DNA from: JBKCUI01 sp052161625
Lineage (GTDB): Bacteria; Planctomycetota; Planctomycetia; Pirellulales; Pirellulaceae
Assembly: GCA_052161625.1 (NCBI GenBank)
Contig: CP197412.1
Length of the DNA: 64,000 nt
Direction: 5' to 3' (one strand)
Made by a program: the position numbers and the translations under genes. Under the pieces are notes generated by a model that was given only the letters and a program-made list of their open reading frames with translations, was not told where the DNA came from and searched no databases. Of this stretch, positions 54,081 to 63,356 are shown piece by piece (the stretch's first letter is position 1; each line of letters starts with the position of its first letter).

Positions 54081-54107
54081 AATCTACTTAAATTTTTTAA
54101 TCGTCAA
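54081..54107 (-). promoter_or_regulatory. Candidate promoter of the YTV gene
   Basis: On the minus strand TTGACG (54107-54102) is followed after 15 bases of A/T-rich sequence by TAGATT (54086-54081). This would give a leader of about 220 bases to the ATG at 53854. The -10 and the spacing are imperfect, and planctomycete promoters are poorly defined. Confidence 0.3.
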
Positions 54108-54164
54108 GGTCGTTTCAGATTGCCCAAACAACCGGATTTTGTTTTGTCGTTCTGAGCCGAAACG

Positions 54165-54206
54165 CCACTGGGGATGGGCCGCTTTGACACGACTCATCCC
54201 CAGTGG
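54165..54206 (-). terminator. Hairpin downstream of the TolC-type gene
   Basis: CCACTGGGGATG (54165-54176) and CATCCCCAGTGG (54195-54206) form a perfect 12-bp stem with an 18-base loop, about 210 bases after the TolC-type stop. It could end that transcript, but the T-run after it on the minus strand is weak. Confidence 0.5.
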
Positions 54207-54415
54207 GCTTGCCCCCTAACTCGTTCACAGCTGACGCTGTTCGCTTGAAAATCGTTTGTGTGCTGGTGTGTCGGAAGTTCTCGTTGGTGCGATCGGAAAG
54301 ATTTTGGTTTCGATAACCGGGAGCCAGCGCCCTGCGATGGATGGAAGTGCGGCTGGCGGATTGGTGCGGTGATCGGGTGGGTGAAGGCCCCCGTATGGGT
54401 CCAAAGAACCGGGCA

Positions 54416-56608
54416 CTAGGACCGAAGTAGCGAGTTGCCTTGCTGGGCTTTCCTGTCAGACGGTACCGCTTGCCGTTCCGGAACGGCCGGGATGGTTTCC
54501 GGCTCGTCCAACTCGGATGCAGGGGTGTCGGTCGCAGGTGCCTGGCCCATCGGTTCGCGAGCTTGATCGTTCGCGGTCCCTCGGAACTGTTCGAACTCCC
54601 CTTGGCTGATAACAGCTGGGCGGCTTGCTCCTCGACTCATATGGCGTGCTGCGTCTCGTTCGCGAGCTCGCTCGCTGGCATCCCAGTAGGCTTTCTCCGC
54701 CCACATGCCTTCTTCAAGCATAATGCTGTTGTACTCAAGCAACGAGCCTTTGAGGTGATGGATCTCGACAAGGATTTTGTTGTATTCCGCGACCGAAGTG
54801 TTGTAGGCCTGTCCCGCTCGAGCTCGGCTTTGCTGGGCTCGCAACAATTGGTCAATAACGTACTCCTGATTGCTCGAATCTCCGATTTCGAATTTGGCTC
54901 TCCAGACGTCGACCAGATTGTCGCTGGCGACGATGCTGTGAAACTGCTGTGTCATTTGCTCGTGAACGCTCTTGAGCTGCTGGATGTACTTCGTCAGCAA
55001 GTGCGATGACGATAGTTCCTTGTCCTCGAGAATTCGGTGAGCGCGAGCTAAGTCCTGTTGCACCTTGGTGATGTCAGCCAACTGGCGGCGTGCACCGATG
55101 GCATTGGGGGTGAAGTCCATGCGAACCACTCCCTCTTGGTAGTTGCCACCAAGAAGCTCTTCCCAAGCACTTGCGTTTCCACCACCACCCGGGAATCGAG
55201 CGTTGCCGCCATTGCTATTGAGCAACGAACCACCCACGCCGACCCATCGGTAGATGAGGTTCAAATTCAAATCGGGAAGGATCTGATTCTTCGAGGAAAT
55301 GAGCTCCAATTCCTTTTGCTTGATGACCCACTTTTGCTTACGCAGGTCAACGTTGCGTTGCAGCATTTCTCCTTGAATGGAGTCCCAATCGAATTGAGCC
55401 AATCCCGTGGCGGGTTTGTCGATCGGGCGGATGAGATAACCATCGGTTGCCGCCCAGCCCATGAGCAATCGGAGATTCAACTCGCGGCCGAGCAAGCCAG
55501 GTTGATTGGTCACGCCGCCTCCGCTGAAAGCCGCAGCGACTTGAGCCTCAAACTCGTGATAGGTCAAACTGGCTTGAGCCATCTGGCTTGCGGCGTTCCC
55601 AGTGTTGTACTTCGCAGCGGCGATCTTGTAGGCAAGGGCCGCGCTATCGCGTGCGCTCTTGGCTGTCGCAAAGTTCCAATACGCTGCATACAGATCCCAG
55701 TAAGCGAACTCGACTTCGCGAACCAAGTTTCGGATCCGTTCTTCGTAATCAGCAATCGCGATATCTTCGTTGATACGAGCAAGCACAACAGGAACGCGAT
55801 TGACCATCGTCCCGCGACCTCGCATCAAAGGATGCTGAACTTGCGCTTCCAGAACTTGTGTGTAGTCACTGGGGACAGCTCGGCCAAAGTTTCCCAAGCC
55901 TTGTGATTGGGTCGGGATGTTGTTGTAGGAATAGATGGATTGCGATCGGACCGTCGCGATACCCCCGGTCGCCGTACGCTTGGACAGTGCCATTTGGGCG
56001 GTGCCGTCGCGTCCTTGGAAGAACTGCGGATTGAACACATTGCCTGCACCGACGTTTCTCGCTCGGTCGGTGGTGCCCCAGGAAATGAACGAGCTGTATT
56101 GCGCGTCGAATTCGCTCAACGCATCCTCTACGCCCCCGACTTGATTGGCCCGAGCGGCACCGCGAGCCAAGACTCGGTTTCCGCTGCCATCGATGACGAG
56201 TGGCTGTGAATTGGTCGTGTTAGCGACAATGGCTGGGTCGTAAACGGTACTCAGCTGCGCGGATGGACTCGACAGAATAATGGCGGCAATGTCCGCGTTC
56301 TGACGCTGTGTTCCAGGCAAGGCGCGGATGACTTGGGTATTCATCAACGCGATGGAGATGCACTCTTCCAGTGTCAGATCTTTGTAGTCGAAGTTCTGAT
56401 TGTCGAGGCTCAGCGGCGGATGCGACTGGGTGACCTCGGGAAGCGACTGATTTTGAAGATCGGGGTATTCGATCTGCTGGGCGCGGTCAATGTAATGGGA
56501 CAAGTCGCCGCGTTCGCCGATGAAGAATGGTTGCGTAGGTGCACATCCCGTCAGCATTAAGCTAACGATCTGCATGCCGACAAACCATCGCGTTAGATTG
56601 CGTTTCAT
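54416..56608 (-). CDS. TolC-family outer-membrane lipoprotein
   Basis: The 730-residue product has a signal sequence with lipobox LTGC (SLMLTGCAP) and a TolC/OMF fold: long alpha-helical hairpins with heptad-like sequence (NLVREVEFAYWDLYAAYWNF, ARDSAALAYKIAAAKYNTGN, LRAQQSRARAGQAYNTSVAE, YNKILVEIHHLKGS). It should form a trimeric channel through the outer membrane for efflux or secretion. At 730 residues it is longer than the usual ~450-500; the extra length is in the N-terminal ~250 and a Pro/Glu-rich tail. No inner-membrane pump or adaptor is adjacent. It is divergent from mscS. Confidence 0.9.
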   Translation of the reverse strand: MKRNLTRWFVGMQIVSLMLTGCAPTQPFFIGERGDLSHYIDRAQQIEYPDLQNQSLPEVTQSHPPLSLDNQNFDYKDLTLEECISIALMNTQVIRALPGTQRQNADIAAIILSSPSAQLSTVYDPAIVANTTNSQPLVIDGSGNRVLARGAARANQVGGVEDALSEFDAQYSSFISWGTTDRARNVGAGNVFNPQFFQGRDGTAQMALSKRTATGGIATVRSQSIYSYNNIPTQSQGLGNFGRAVPSDYTQVLEAQVQHPLMRGRGTMVNRVPVVLARINEDIAIADYEERIRNLVREVEFAYWDLYAAYWNFATAKSARDSAALAYKIAAAKYNTGNAASQMAQASLTYHEFEAQVAAAFSGGGVTNQPGLLGRELNLRLLMGWAATDGYLIRPIDKPATGLAQFDWDSIQGEMLQRNVDLRKQKWVIKQKELELISSKNQILPDLNLNLIYRWVGVGGSLLNSNGGNARFPGGGGNASAWEELLGGNYQEGVVRMDFTPNAIGARRQLADITKVQQDLARAHRILEDKELSSSHLLTKYIQQLKSVHEQMTQQFHSIVASDNLVDVWRAKFEIGDSSNQEYVIDQLLRAQQSRARAGQAYNTSVAEYNKILVEIHHLKGSLLEYNSIMLEEGMWAEKAYWDASERARERDAARHMSRGASRPAVISQGEFEQFRGTANDQAREPMGQAPATDTPASELDEPETIPAVPERQAVPSDRKAQQGNSLLRS

Positions 56609-56967
56609 AAGCCAGGAGGTCCCGTCGTTCGAAGCTCGAATTGCCTTTGACCGAATGTCTCCACTCGTTCCGCATCCCCAGCTCGCGTCACCACCACGGT
56701 TCCACTCGAGAATGCACGCAATTCGATACTTTGGTTAGGTGCCCCCCTAACGTGCAGGTCGCGAATCACCCCATTTCGAGTGACTCACAACGCCGCATAG
56801 ATGGGTTATCGGCACCACCTCTGGTAAACTTTAACGGTCGCGATGACTTTTCCGATTTTTCGTAAAAGTCCCCGAAGGGCTAAGCTAGCTATCCTTCGGG
56901 GGTCCGAGCTGGCCGACTAAATCGATCTGGCTTGATCTATGCGGAGAAATCTTCTAGGTACGGACGC
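56609..56967. other. Divergent intergenic region, TolC-type gene and mscS
   Basis: This 359-base region must hold both promoters. The one clear structure is CCCCGAAGG (56870-56878) and CCTTCGGGG (56893-56901), a perfect 9-bp stem with a 14-base loop, 66 bases upstream of the mscS ATG. A leader hairpin is most likely. No gene is visible. Confidence 0.6.
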
Positions 56968-59900
56968 ATGGCAACCCAACCAAAATCAATCCCATCCAAC
57001 TGGCATGACTCGCATAAAAGAGGAAGTCTCGTACGAATCCCCTCGGAGGGAAGCGTACGACCCTATAGGGCCTGCCGAAGCTGGATGTTTCTGTTTCTAG
57101 TTGCCGTACCTCTATCTCTGGTTTTTGCCCGGGATGCAATGGCCCAATTGCAGCTGATTCCCTCCGGAGGGACTGCAGGGTCCACCCCCGCGACCAACCC
57201 GAACAACGCCGCTCCGAATCGGGGATCCGCGACGAATGCAGGAAGTGCGACGAATCAGCCCCCAGCGCCGATTATTTCAGGAAACTCTTCTGCAGCCAAT
57301 TCGGGGGCTCCCCAAACCAATCCACCGAGCGTCACTTCACCCGCTCCGGTCGCGCCCGTCGGCGATATCGCGTCCATTAGCATCGAAAGCGTTTCCGCCT
57401 ATTTGCAACAATTGCAAAGCGCCACCGACTTGGACTCAAATCTGAAACAGGCCCTTGTTACGGCCTATGAAGCGTTGCTCGCCGAGCTCAAGAGCCGCAG
57501 CGAAAATGAAAAATACTACCGCGAACTGCTGGCAGCTTACGAAGCAGCTCCGACTGCGACCGCGGAAGCAAAGAGGCGAAAGGAAAGTTTCTCTCCGCGC
57601 TTTGTCTATTTAGAAAGCAGCCTCGATTCCGCACCCATCGAACGACTGCAAAGCTATCAATTGGAACTGCAGTCGCTCCTCCAAACCGCGGTCGACGGTC
57701 GAGCGAAAGTCGACGCGACCATCGTCAGTCGCGACGCCCAAAAGAAGGAGCTGCCTCGTCTCTTATCCGAAGCCAAGGCGGCGATTACCAAGCTCAACGA
57801 TGAACTCAACGCGCCTCCCGTGGATGGGACCGATCCGCGATTGCGAGAAGCAAATTTGCTGTTGCTCCGTGCTCGGCTGATGAGCCTCAACGAACGGACA
57901 CGTCGCATCGAGCAAGAGCAAAGGACCTACGATGCAGAAACCGAGTTGCTGTCGTTGCAAAAGGCCAACTTCGCCACGGAAGAAAAATACTACCAAACCA
58001 AAATCAAAGAAGTCACAGAGGAACTGAACAAACGTCGAGAGAGCCTCATTGCCAAACAGAAAAAGCTTGCAGAGAGTATCGTGGTCCAGTCGCCGGGCGA
58101 ACTGCGACCGCGCGCCGAGCAGATCGTTCTGCGAACCGACGCTTGGCTGGGGCTCGCCAAACAAAATGCCTTGATGCGGCTGGAGTCCGACGCCGCGCGC
58201 GCGGAGCTCAAACTGTGGACAGAGCGTTACCGGATCATGACGGAACGCATTTCCCACGAGAGTACGAAAAACGTTACGAACTTCAACAGCATGGTTGGGT
58301 TGATGCTTCGAAAACAGCGGAGCGAGCTTCCTGATATCAACGAGCTGACCGACAAGCTGCACGATTACCAAGACAAACTCGTCGCCACGCAGACATTGAT
58401 TCTCGAGCTGGATGACTGGAAGGCGGCATCGGCTGCGGTGATCGAGCCCGAGAGTTTCACCGACGAATCCGCGCAGTTCTTTCCCTCTGCCGATTTGCGT
58501 GAAAAGGCTCGTCTGCTCCATAACTTTGAGCATCGCGTCGTCGATGAATTCCGAATCGACGCCAACAGCTACTTTGAAAGCCTGTTCAATTTGGGAGTCA
58601 ACACCCAGCAGACGATTGAGCAAGTGAAAAAGTACCGTTCGTTTATCGACGAGCACGTTTTATGGATTCGCTCGAGCGAAGCTTTCCAGCTCAATGATGC
58701 ACGCGAGGTTTGGCCATCACTGCAATGGCTGTTTCAGTTTGGAAACTGGCGAGAGATTCCACTTCTCCTGTTGAGCGATTTGCGAAACCATCTTTGGAGC
58801 TACGTGCTGGGTAGCGGGCTCATTGTCGCCTTGATCCTAAACATCAAGCGATTGAAGATAGACACCAAGAAGCAAGGTGATTTGGCAAGCCGCCCCAACT
58901 GCACCTCGCTGATTCCGACATGGAAGACCATGTTCGCCTGCGCGTTGCTCGCAAGCCCCTTGGCGATCATCCATTTGGTGATTGGCTGGCGATTGAACCA
59001 CGCGGAAAACCGCGCCTTTGCCGAAGCGATCGGCATGGGTTTGATGGTTGGTGCGAGATACTTCTTTCCGTTGGAGTTACTTCGCCAAGTCTGTCGCGCC
59101 GGCGGACTAGCCGAGAACCATTTCCAGTGGTCCAAGGATTCGACTTCTATATTGCGCAAGAACCTCCGCTGGTTTATTGATCTAGCCGTTCCGTGCGTTT
59201 GTGTCGTCGCGGTCTTAGCACAGTTCGGGGAAAGCAAATACGAGAACTCTCTGGGACGAATCATCTACGCTGCGTTGATGCTCCTTTGCTTCCTGTTCCT
59301 GATAAGGTGCCTGCATCCGACACATGGTGTTTTCTCGAACTTCTTAAAGATTCATCCTGGTGGATGGATCGATCGTTTGAAATACCTGTGGTATCCGATC
59401 TTTGCATGCGGTCCCCTGGCGCTGATGGCCATGAGTTTGATGGGGTATCATTACACCTCGGTGCGCCTAGCCATGCACCTGCACACGACCTTCATCACAT
59501 TGATCGGAATTCTTCTGCTCTCCAGCTTCATTTATCGTTGGCTGCTGCTGCGCCGCCGAGAGTTGCTGGTTGCGCAAGCCAAACAGCGGCTGGAAGAGGC
59601 CAGGCGACGCGACCCCAACGCTCAAACCTTGCCGAATCCCTTGCTCGATTCCCATGCCGACTTGGCATCGATCAATAAGCAGACGATTCGGCTCGTAACG
59701 AGCACACTGATCTTTGCATCCCTCGGCGCGGTGGCTGTCATATGGTCCACAGTGCTTCCAGCTGTCGGGGTGCTCGACACGGTGCAGCTCTGGACCGTTG
59801 ACGGAGCAAGCCCAGGGGAACGGATTCCAATCACGCTGACCAATCTTCTCATTGCGATTCCAACTGGGATCATGACCGTAGTTGCGGCTCGCAATCTACC

Positions 59901-60693
59901 CGGTCTCATGGAGATCGCACTTTTGCAGCACCTGCCGCTTGAGAACGCGGTTCGATATGCTATTTCCTCCATCTCGCGTTATACGATTCTCTTTCTCGGA
60001 ATCCTGATGACATTCAATAGCATCGGGATTCGATGGGCAAGCATCCAGTGGTTGGTGGCGGCACTGGGGGTCGGTTTGGGCTTCGGTCTTCAAGAGATCT
60101 TTGCCAATTTCGTCTCCGGATTGATCTTGCTGTTCGAACAACCGGTCCGCGTCGGCGACGTCATCACCTTGGGAGATACAACAGGGACCGTGTCTCGAAT
60201 TCGGATGCGAGCCACGACGGTTACGAATTTCGATCAGCAAGAGCTCATCATCCCCAATAAAGATTTGGTGACGGGCAGATTGCTGAATTGGACTTTGACC
60301 GACTCGACAAACCGAATGACGATGCTGATCAACATCTCCAACGACTCCGACCCAGAGGTGGCATGCGCATTGATTCGAGAGGTATGCTTGGAACATACCA
60401 ATATCCTCAAGGAACCAGCGCCAACCGCGTTCTTAGAAGAGTTCGGTGAAAACAAGCAAATGATTCGGGTTCGATGCTTCCTAGCAAGTCTTGACCTGAG
60501 ACTTCCGACCCGACATGAGGTGCATCTACTTGTTCGAAAGCGGTTCGCGGAACTTGGAATCCAAATTTCCATACCTCAGCAGGAAGTTCACTTGCGCAAC
60601 TTCCCGAGCGAATGGAAAAGACCCGACCATCCCACCGTGGACGATGCGGGCTTGAAACGACAGCCCGTCGATCAGCCCACTTCACCAGCGTAG
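56968..60693 (+). CDS. Large MscS/MscK-type mechanosensitive channel
   Basis: The 1241-residue protein has a long basic N-terminus with a signal-like helix (about 40-60: SWMFLFLVAVPLSLVFARDA, ending AMA before Q). A periplasmic part follows, with a Asn/Ala/Pro-rich linker and long coiled-coil helices up to about residue 600, then multiple TM helices (about 615-1030) and the C-terminal MscS domain. The MscS pore and beta region reads GLGFGLQEIFANFVSGLIL, EQPVRVGDVITLGD and IIPNKDLVTGRLLNW. This layout resembles MscK/KefA. It should release solutes on osmotic downshock. The ATG at 56968 is used; the frame to 56932 begins with TTG. Confidence 0.93.
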   Translation: MATQPKSIPSNWHDSHKRGSLVRIPSEGSVRPYRACRSWMFLFLVAVPLSLVFARDAMAQLQLIPSGGTAGSTPATNPNNAAPNRGSATNAGSATNQPPAPIISGNSSAANSGAPQTNPPSVTSPAPVAPVGDIASISIESVSAYLQQLQSATDLDSNLKQALVTAYEALLAELKSRSENEKYYRELLAAYEAAPTATAEAKRRKESFSPRFVYLESSLDSAPIERLQSYQLELQSLLQTAVDGRAKVDATIVSRDAQKKELPRLLSEAKAAITKLNDELNAPPVDGTDPRLREANLLLLRARLMSLNERTRRIEQEQRTYDAETELLSLQKANFATEEKYYQTKIKEVTEELNKRRESLIAKQKKLAESIVVQSPGELRPRAEQIVLRTDAWLGLAKQNALMRLESDAARAELKLWTERYRIMTERISHESTKNVTNFNSMVGLMLRKQRSELPDINELTDKLHDYQDKLVATQTLILELDDWKAASAAVIEPESFTDESAQFFPSADLREKARLLHNFEHRVVDEFRIDANSYFESLFNLGVNTQQTIEQVKKYRSFIDEHVLWIRSSEAFQLNDAREVWPSLQWLFQFGNWREIPLLLLSDLRNHLWSYVLGSGLIVALILNIKRLKIDTKKQGDLASRPNCTSLIPTWKTMFACALLASPLAIIHLVIGWRLNHAENRAFAEAIGMGLMVGARYFFPLELLRQVCRAGGLAENHFQWSKDSTSILRKNLRWFIDLAVPCVCVVAVLAQFGESKYENSLGRIIYAALMLLCFLFLIRCLHPTHGVFSNFLKIHPGGWIDRLKYLWYPIFACGPLALMAMSLMGYHYTSVRLAMHLHTTFITLIGILLLSSFIYRWLLLRRRELLVAQAKQRLEEARRRDPNAQTLPNPLLDSHADLASINKQTIRLVTSTLIFASLGAVAVIWSTVLPAVGVLDTVQLWTVDGASPGERIPITLTNLLIAIPTGIMTVVAARNLPGLMEIALLQHLPLENAVRYAISSISRYTILFLGILMTFNSIGIRWASIQWLVAALGVGLGFGLQEIFANFVSGLILLFEQPVRVGDVITLGDTTGTVSRIRMRATTVTNFDQQELIIPNKDLVTGRLLNWTLTDSTNRMTMLINISNDSDPEVACALIREVCLEHTNILKEPAPTAFLEEFGENKQMIRVRCFLASLDLRLPTRHEVHLLVRKRFAELGIQISIPQQEVHLRNFPSEWKRPDHPTVDDAGLKRQPVDQPTSPA

Positions 60694-60720
60694 CTTCCAG
60701 CTGGCTCAGCTTACATTCCA

Positions 60721-60758
60721 GCTGGGCCCCGCGAGAACATTAGGAGGCCCAGCCTAAT
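60721..60758. terminator. Overlapping alternative hairpins at convergent gene ends
   Basis: GCTGGGCC (60721-60728) can pair with GGCCCAGC (60746-60753). ATTAGG (60739-60744) can instead pair with CCTAAT (60753-60758). The two stems share bases and are mutually exclusive. The site lies between the convergent mscS and sulfatase genes, so it may terminate one or both transcripts, but neither stem has a clear T-run. Confidence 0.4.
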
Positions 60759-60855
60759 CTCCGACAGGAACAGCTCGCTGGCTTCCGAGAACCACTTTCT
60801 CTCAGGCGATAGTGAAAAGTGTACTGTCCCGCGCCCTAGCGACTCCTCACGCAAC

Positions 60856-62544
60856 TTACTTCGTGGGCATCGGTTGGTTTTTGTTCCGAGGCTGAGGACG
60901 GGGTGGTTCGGTAGCGTAGGGTCTGGCCAAGTCACAAAATGCATCGGTCTGATCCTGCCACAGGGCAGCCATCTTCTCGACTCGTTTGGGATCGGCATCC
61001 GCGAGATTGTCCTGTTCTGCTCGATCATTGCGCAGGTTGTATAACTCCCAAGGACGGTCTTTCTCAGCGACGATTTTCCAGTCACCGACTCGCAAGGCAC
61101 GGTTCCCTTCATGCAGCCACCAGAGCGACGATCGCTCGACGGAACCATCGCGTTGGAACGACGGAGTGAGGCTGACACCGGGAGCGGGAGGTAGTGGGTG
61201 CCCTTCCCACTCCTTGGGCTTTTCCACTCCAGCAATTTCCAGCACGGTAGGGACAATATCGATCAAGTGTCCTGGGGTGGCCCGAATCTCCCCTTTCGCT
61301 TGGATGCCCTGCGGCCAGTGCGCGATAAAGGGGGTGCTGATGCCTCCCTCGTGCACCCAAGTTTTATGGCGGCGGTGCGGCGTGTTGGCGGCGCTGGAAA
61401 ATCCCGGTCCGAGGGACAAATAGGACTTCTCGCTCCCCATCGGCGCTGCAGGATCATGACCTCCGTCCCGCACCATCATTTCCGCGCTGGCTCCGTTGTC
61501 GGAACAGAAAAGCACCAGCGTGTTGTCGAGCGCATCCATTTCTTCCAGTTGCTTCAAGATGCGACCGATGGCTTGATCCATCCGATCCACCATCGCTGCA
61601 TGGATCGCCATCTTCGTTGCTTGAAAGACCTTTTGGGAATCATTGAGTTCCACCCAAGGAACCGGGCGATTGACTTCGGAGTCCCCCAGCTTCTTGATCG
61701 CCTCAGGAAATGCATAAGGTGGCCCGACTTCCCGTTCGAGCGGCGAAAGCGTGGTCGAGGTAATGCCCATGCTGCGCATCCGTTCCCATCGCTCGGTCCG
61801 AAGTGCATCCCAACCCTTCAAATACCGATCCTTGTATTTCGCTATATCCTCTGGGCGAGCATGAAGCGGAAAGTGGGGCGAGATAAATGCGATGTAGGAA
61901 AAGAACGGAGTATCGCGGTGATGGGATGCGTGATCGCGAAGGCATTCAATGGCGTGGTCTGCAGTCGCGTCTGTGGAGTAATAATCGGGTCCGGATGGGG
62001 TACTAACAGGGGAATCATCGATAGTGTTCCCCTTGTTGCTAAAGAAGTTTCCTTGATTGACCATATTGAGTGAACGGAGGAAGCCGCTTGGCAACACCTT
62101 GCCATCGACGTGCCACTTACCGCTGTGATAGGAGCGGTAGTTGGCCTGTTTGAGATAGTCTGGCAACAAACGAGCCCAAGGAGGCCGAATACCGTTCCCC
62201 CCACCCCCTAAACCCGGCAGTGCATCCCGGCGAACTTGCTGTGCGTAGTAGCCGGTCAGGAGAGCCGCGCGGGAAGGCCAACATCGAGCGGTATTGTAGA
62301 ACTGGTTGTACCGCAGTCCGTTTCGGGCCAGACGATCCAAGTTGGGGGTTTCGATTTCTCCGCCAAAGCATCCCACGTCGGAATATCCCAAATCGTCGGC
62401 GAAAAGAATAAGGACGTTGGGACGCCCCTCGCTGGCTTCAAGTTGTTGTGCCGAACCAGCCAGACCGAACAACAGCAGGATAGCGATGAAAACAAGACTA
62501 CATCGAGGACTCTCGAGCGTCGAACAGAAGGGACTTGATTTCAT
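60856..62544 (-). CDS. Secreted sulfatase (formylglycine type)
   Basis: This 562-residue protein has a signal sequence (about 15-36: CSLVFIAILLLFGLAGSAQ) and a family S1 sulfatase fold. Asp50-Asp51 in LILFADDLGYSDVG bind calcium. The modification motif C88-W-P-S-R (NTARCWPSRAALLTG) is the Cys-type formylglycine site. SGKWHVDG and FCSDNGASAEMM are the other conserved parts. Planctomycetes carry many such sulfatases for sulfated polysaccharides. The substrate is not predictable. Activity needs a formylglycine-generating or anaerobic maturase not seen here. It is convergent with mscS. Confidence 0.95.
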   Translation of the reverse strand: MKSSPFCSTLESPRCSLVFIAILLLFGLAGSAQQLEASEGRPNVLILFADDLGYSDVGCFGGEIETPNLDRLARNGLRYNQFYNTARCWPSRAALLTGYYAQQVRRDALPGLGGGGNGIRPPWARLLPDYLKQANYRSYHSGKWHVDGKVLPSGFLRSLNMVNQGNFFSNKGNTIDDSPVSTPSGPDYYSTDATADHAIECLRDHASHHRDTPFFSYIAFISPHFPLHARPEDIAKYKDRYLKGWDALRTERWERMRSMGITSTTLSPLEREVGPPYAFPEAIKKLGDSEVNRPVPWVELNDSQKVFQATKMAIHAAMVDRMDQAIGRILKQLEEMDALDNTLVLFCSDNGASAEMMVRDGGHDPAAPMGSEKSYLSLGPGFSSAANTPHRRHKTWVHEGGISTPFIAHWPQGIQAKGEIRATPGHLIDIVPTVLEIAGVEKPKEWEGHPLPPAPGVSLTPSFQRDGSVERSSLWWLHEGNRALRVGDWKIVAEKDRPWELYNLRNDRAEQDNLADADPKRVEKMAALWQDQTDAFCDLARPYATEPPRPQPRNKNQPMPTK

Positions 62545-62796
62545 GGGGATCTCAAAAACAGAGAGGTTAGTGCATCGTTAGGACGATAGAACGGCCGAGA
62601 GGTCCGAATAGGAACTGGCGTACCGACTCCATTGCCGCGACGCTACAGTATAGCCACGCGGAGTAGAGGAGGGGATCGTTTCTGGTCGCTGGTACCATTC
62701 CCACCATCCTGGATCGCCGACGGGAAAAACCATACCAGCCATGGTCTCCGACGCCGCTCCCATTCCCTTTCCACTGAATAACGCAAGAGAGAGACA

Positions 62797-63276
62797 ATGA
62801 GCGATTGGATCGAGGCAGGAAACAAAGCGCCGGCGTTTACCGCCGTCACCGATTCGGGTAAGAAACTGAAGCTAGGCGATTTCAAAGGGAAAGTCGTCGT
62901 TCTTTATTTCTATCCCAAAGATGATACCCCTGGATGTACCAAGGAAGCATGCGCCTTTCGCGATGCCAGCGCTGCGTTGCATGAACGAGGCGCCGTCGTG
63001 CTGGGAGTAAGTCCGGACGACGAGAAATCCCATGCAAAGTTCCGCGACAAGTTCAGCTTGAACTTCCCGTTGCTGGCTGACCCGGACCATTCCATCGCCG
63101 AGGCGTACGGCGCTTGGCGAGAAAAAAACATGTATGGAAAGAAGAGCATGGGGGTCCAGCGCAGTACCTATCTGATCGACGGAGAGGGCAAGGTGGCGAA
63201 GGTCTGGAAACGGGTGAGCGTCGATGGGCATGACACGGCTGTGCTGCAAGCCATCGATGAACTTGCAACGAACTAG
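62797..63276 (+). CDS. bcp: Thiol peroxidase, Bcp/PrxQ type
   Basis: The 159-residue peroxiredoxin should reduce H2O2 and organic hydroperoxides with thioredoxin. The peroxidatic Cys47 is in PKDDTPGCTKEACAFRD and the resolving Cys52 is five residues later, the atypical 2-Cys PrxQ arrangement. VVVLYFYP, GVSPDDEKSHAKF, FPLLADPDHSIAEAYGAW and RSTYLIDGEGKV complete the fold. The length is typical. GAGAGAG precedes the ATG. The ABC-2 permease gene begins 80 bases downstream. Confidence 0.95.
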   Translation: MSDWIEAGNKAPAFTAVTDSGKKLKLGDFKGKVVVLYFYPKDDTPGCTKEACAFRDASAALHERGAVVLGVSPDDEKSHAKFRDKFSLNFPLLADPDHSIAEAYGAWREKNMYGKKSMGVQRSTYLIDGEGKVAKVWKRVSVDGHDTAVLQAIDELATN

Positions 63277-63356
63277 CCTGAACCAGCAGGCGAGGAAGAT
63301 AGCAGGAGGTTGCATGCTATGATGGGATATTCACTTCGCCACTTCAAGCGGTTTTC

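Larger units (their letters stand above)
53855..54415. other. Intergenic region between the YTV and TolC-type genes
   Basis: This 561-base stretch holds the leader of the YTV gene, an A/T-rich block at 54085-54120, and a strong inverted repeat at 54165-54206 toward the TolC side. A frame of 63 codons (54225-54416, GTG start) touching the TolC stop has no support beyond openness. I see no convincing gene, tRNA or structured RNA here. Confidence 0.6.

Noticed and set aside
54225..54416. 63-codon frame with GTG overlapping the TolC-type stop
   Set aside because: No domain, no ribosome-binding site, Pro/Arg/Thr-rich; openness alone is weak evidence.
61198..62073. 291-codon plus-strand frame
   Set aside because: Antisense to the intact sulfatase, which carries the formylglycine motif.
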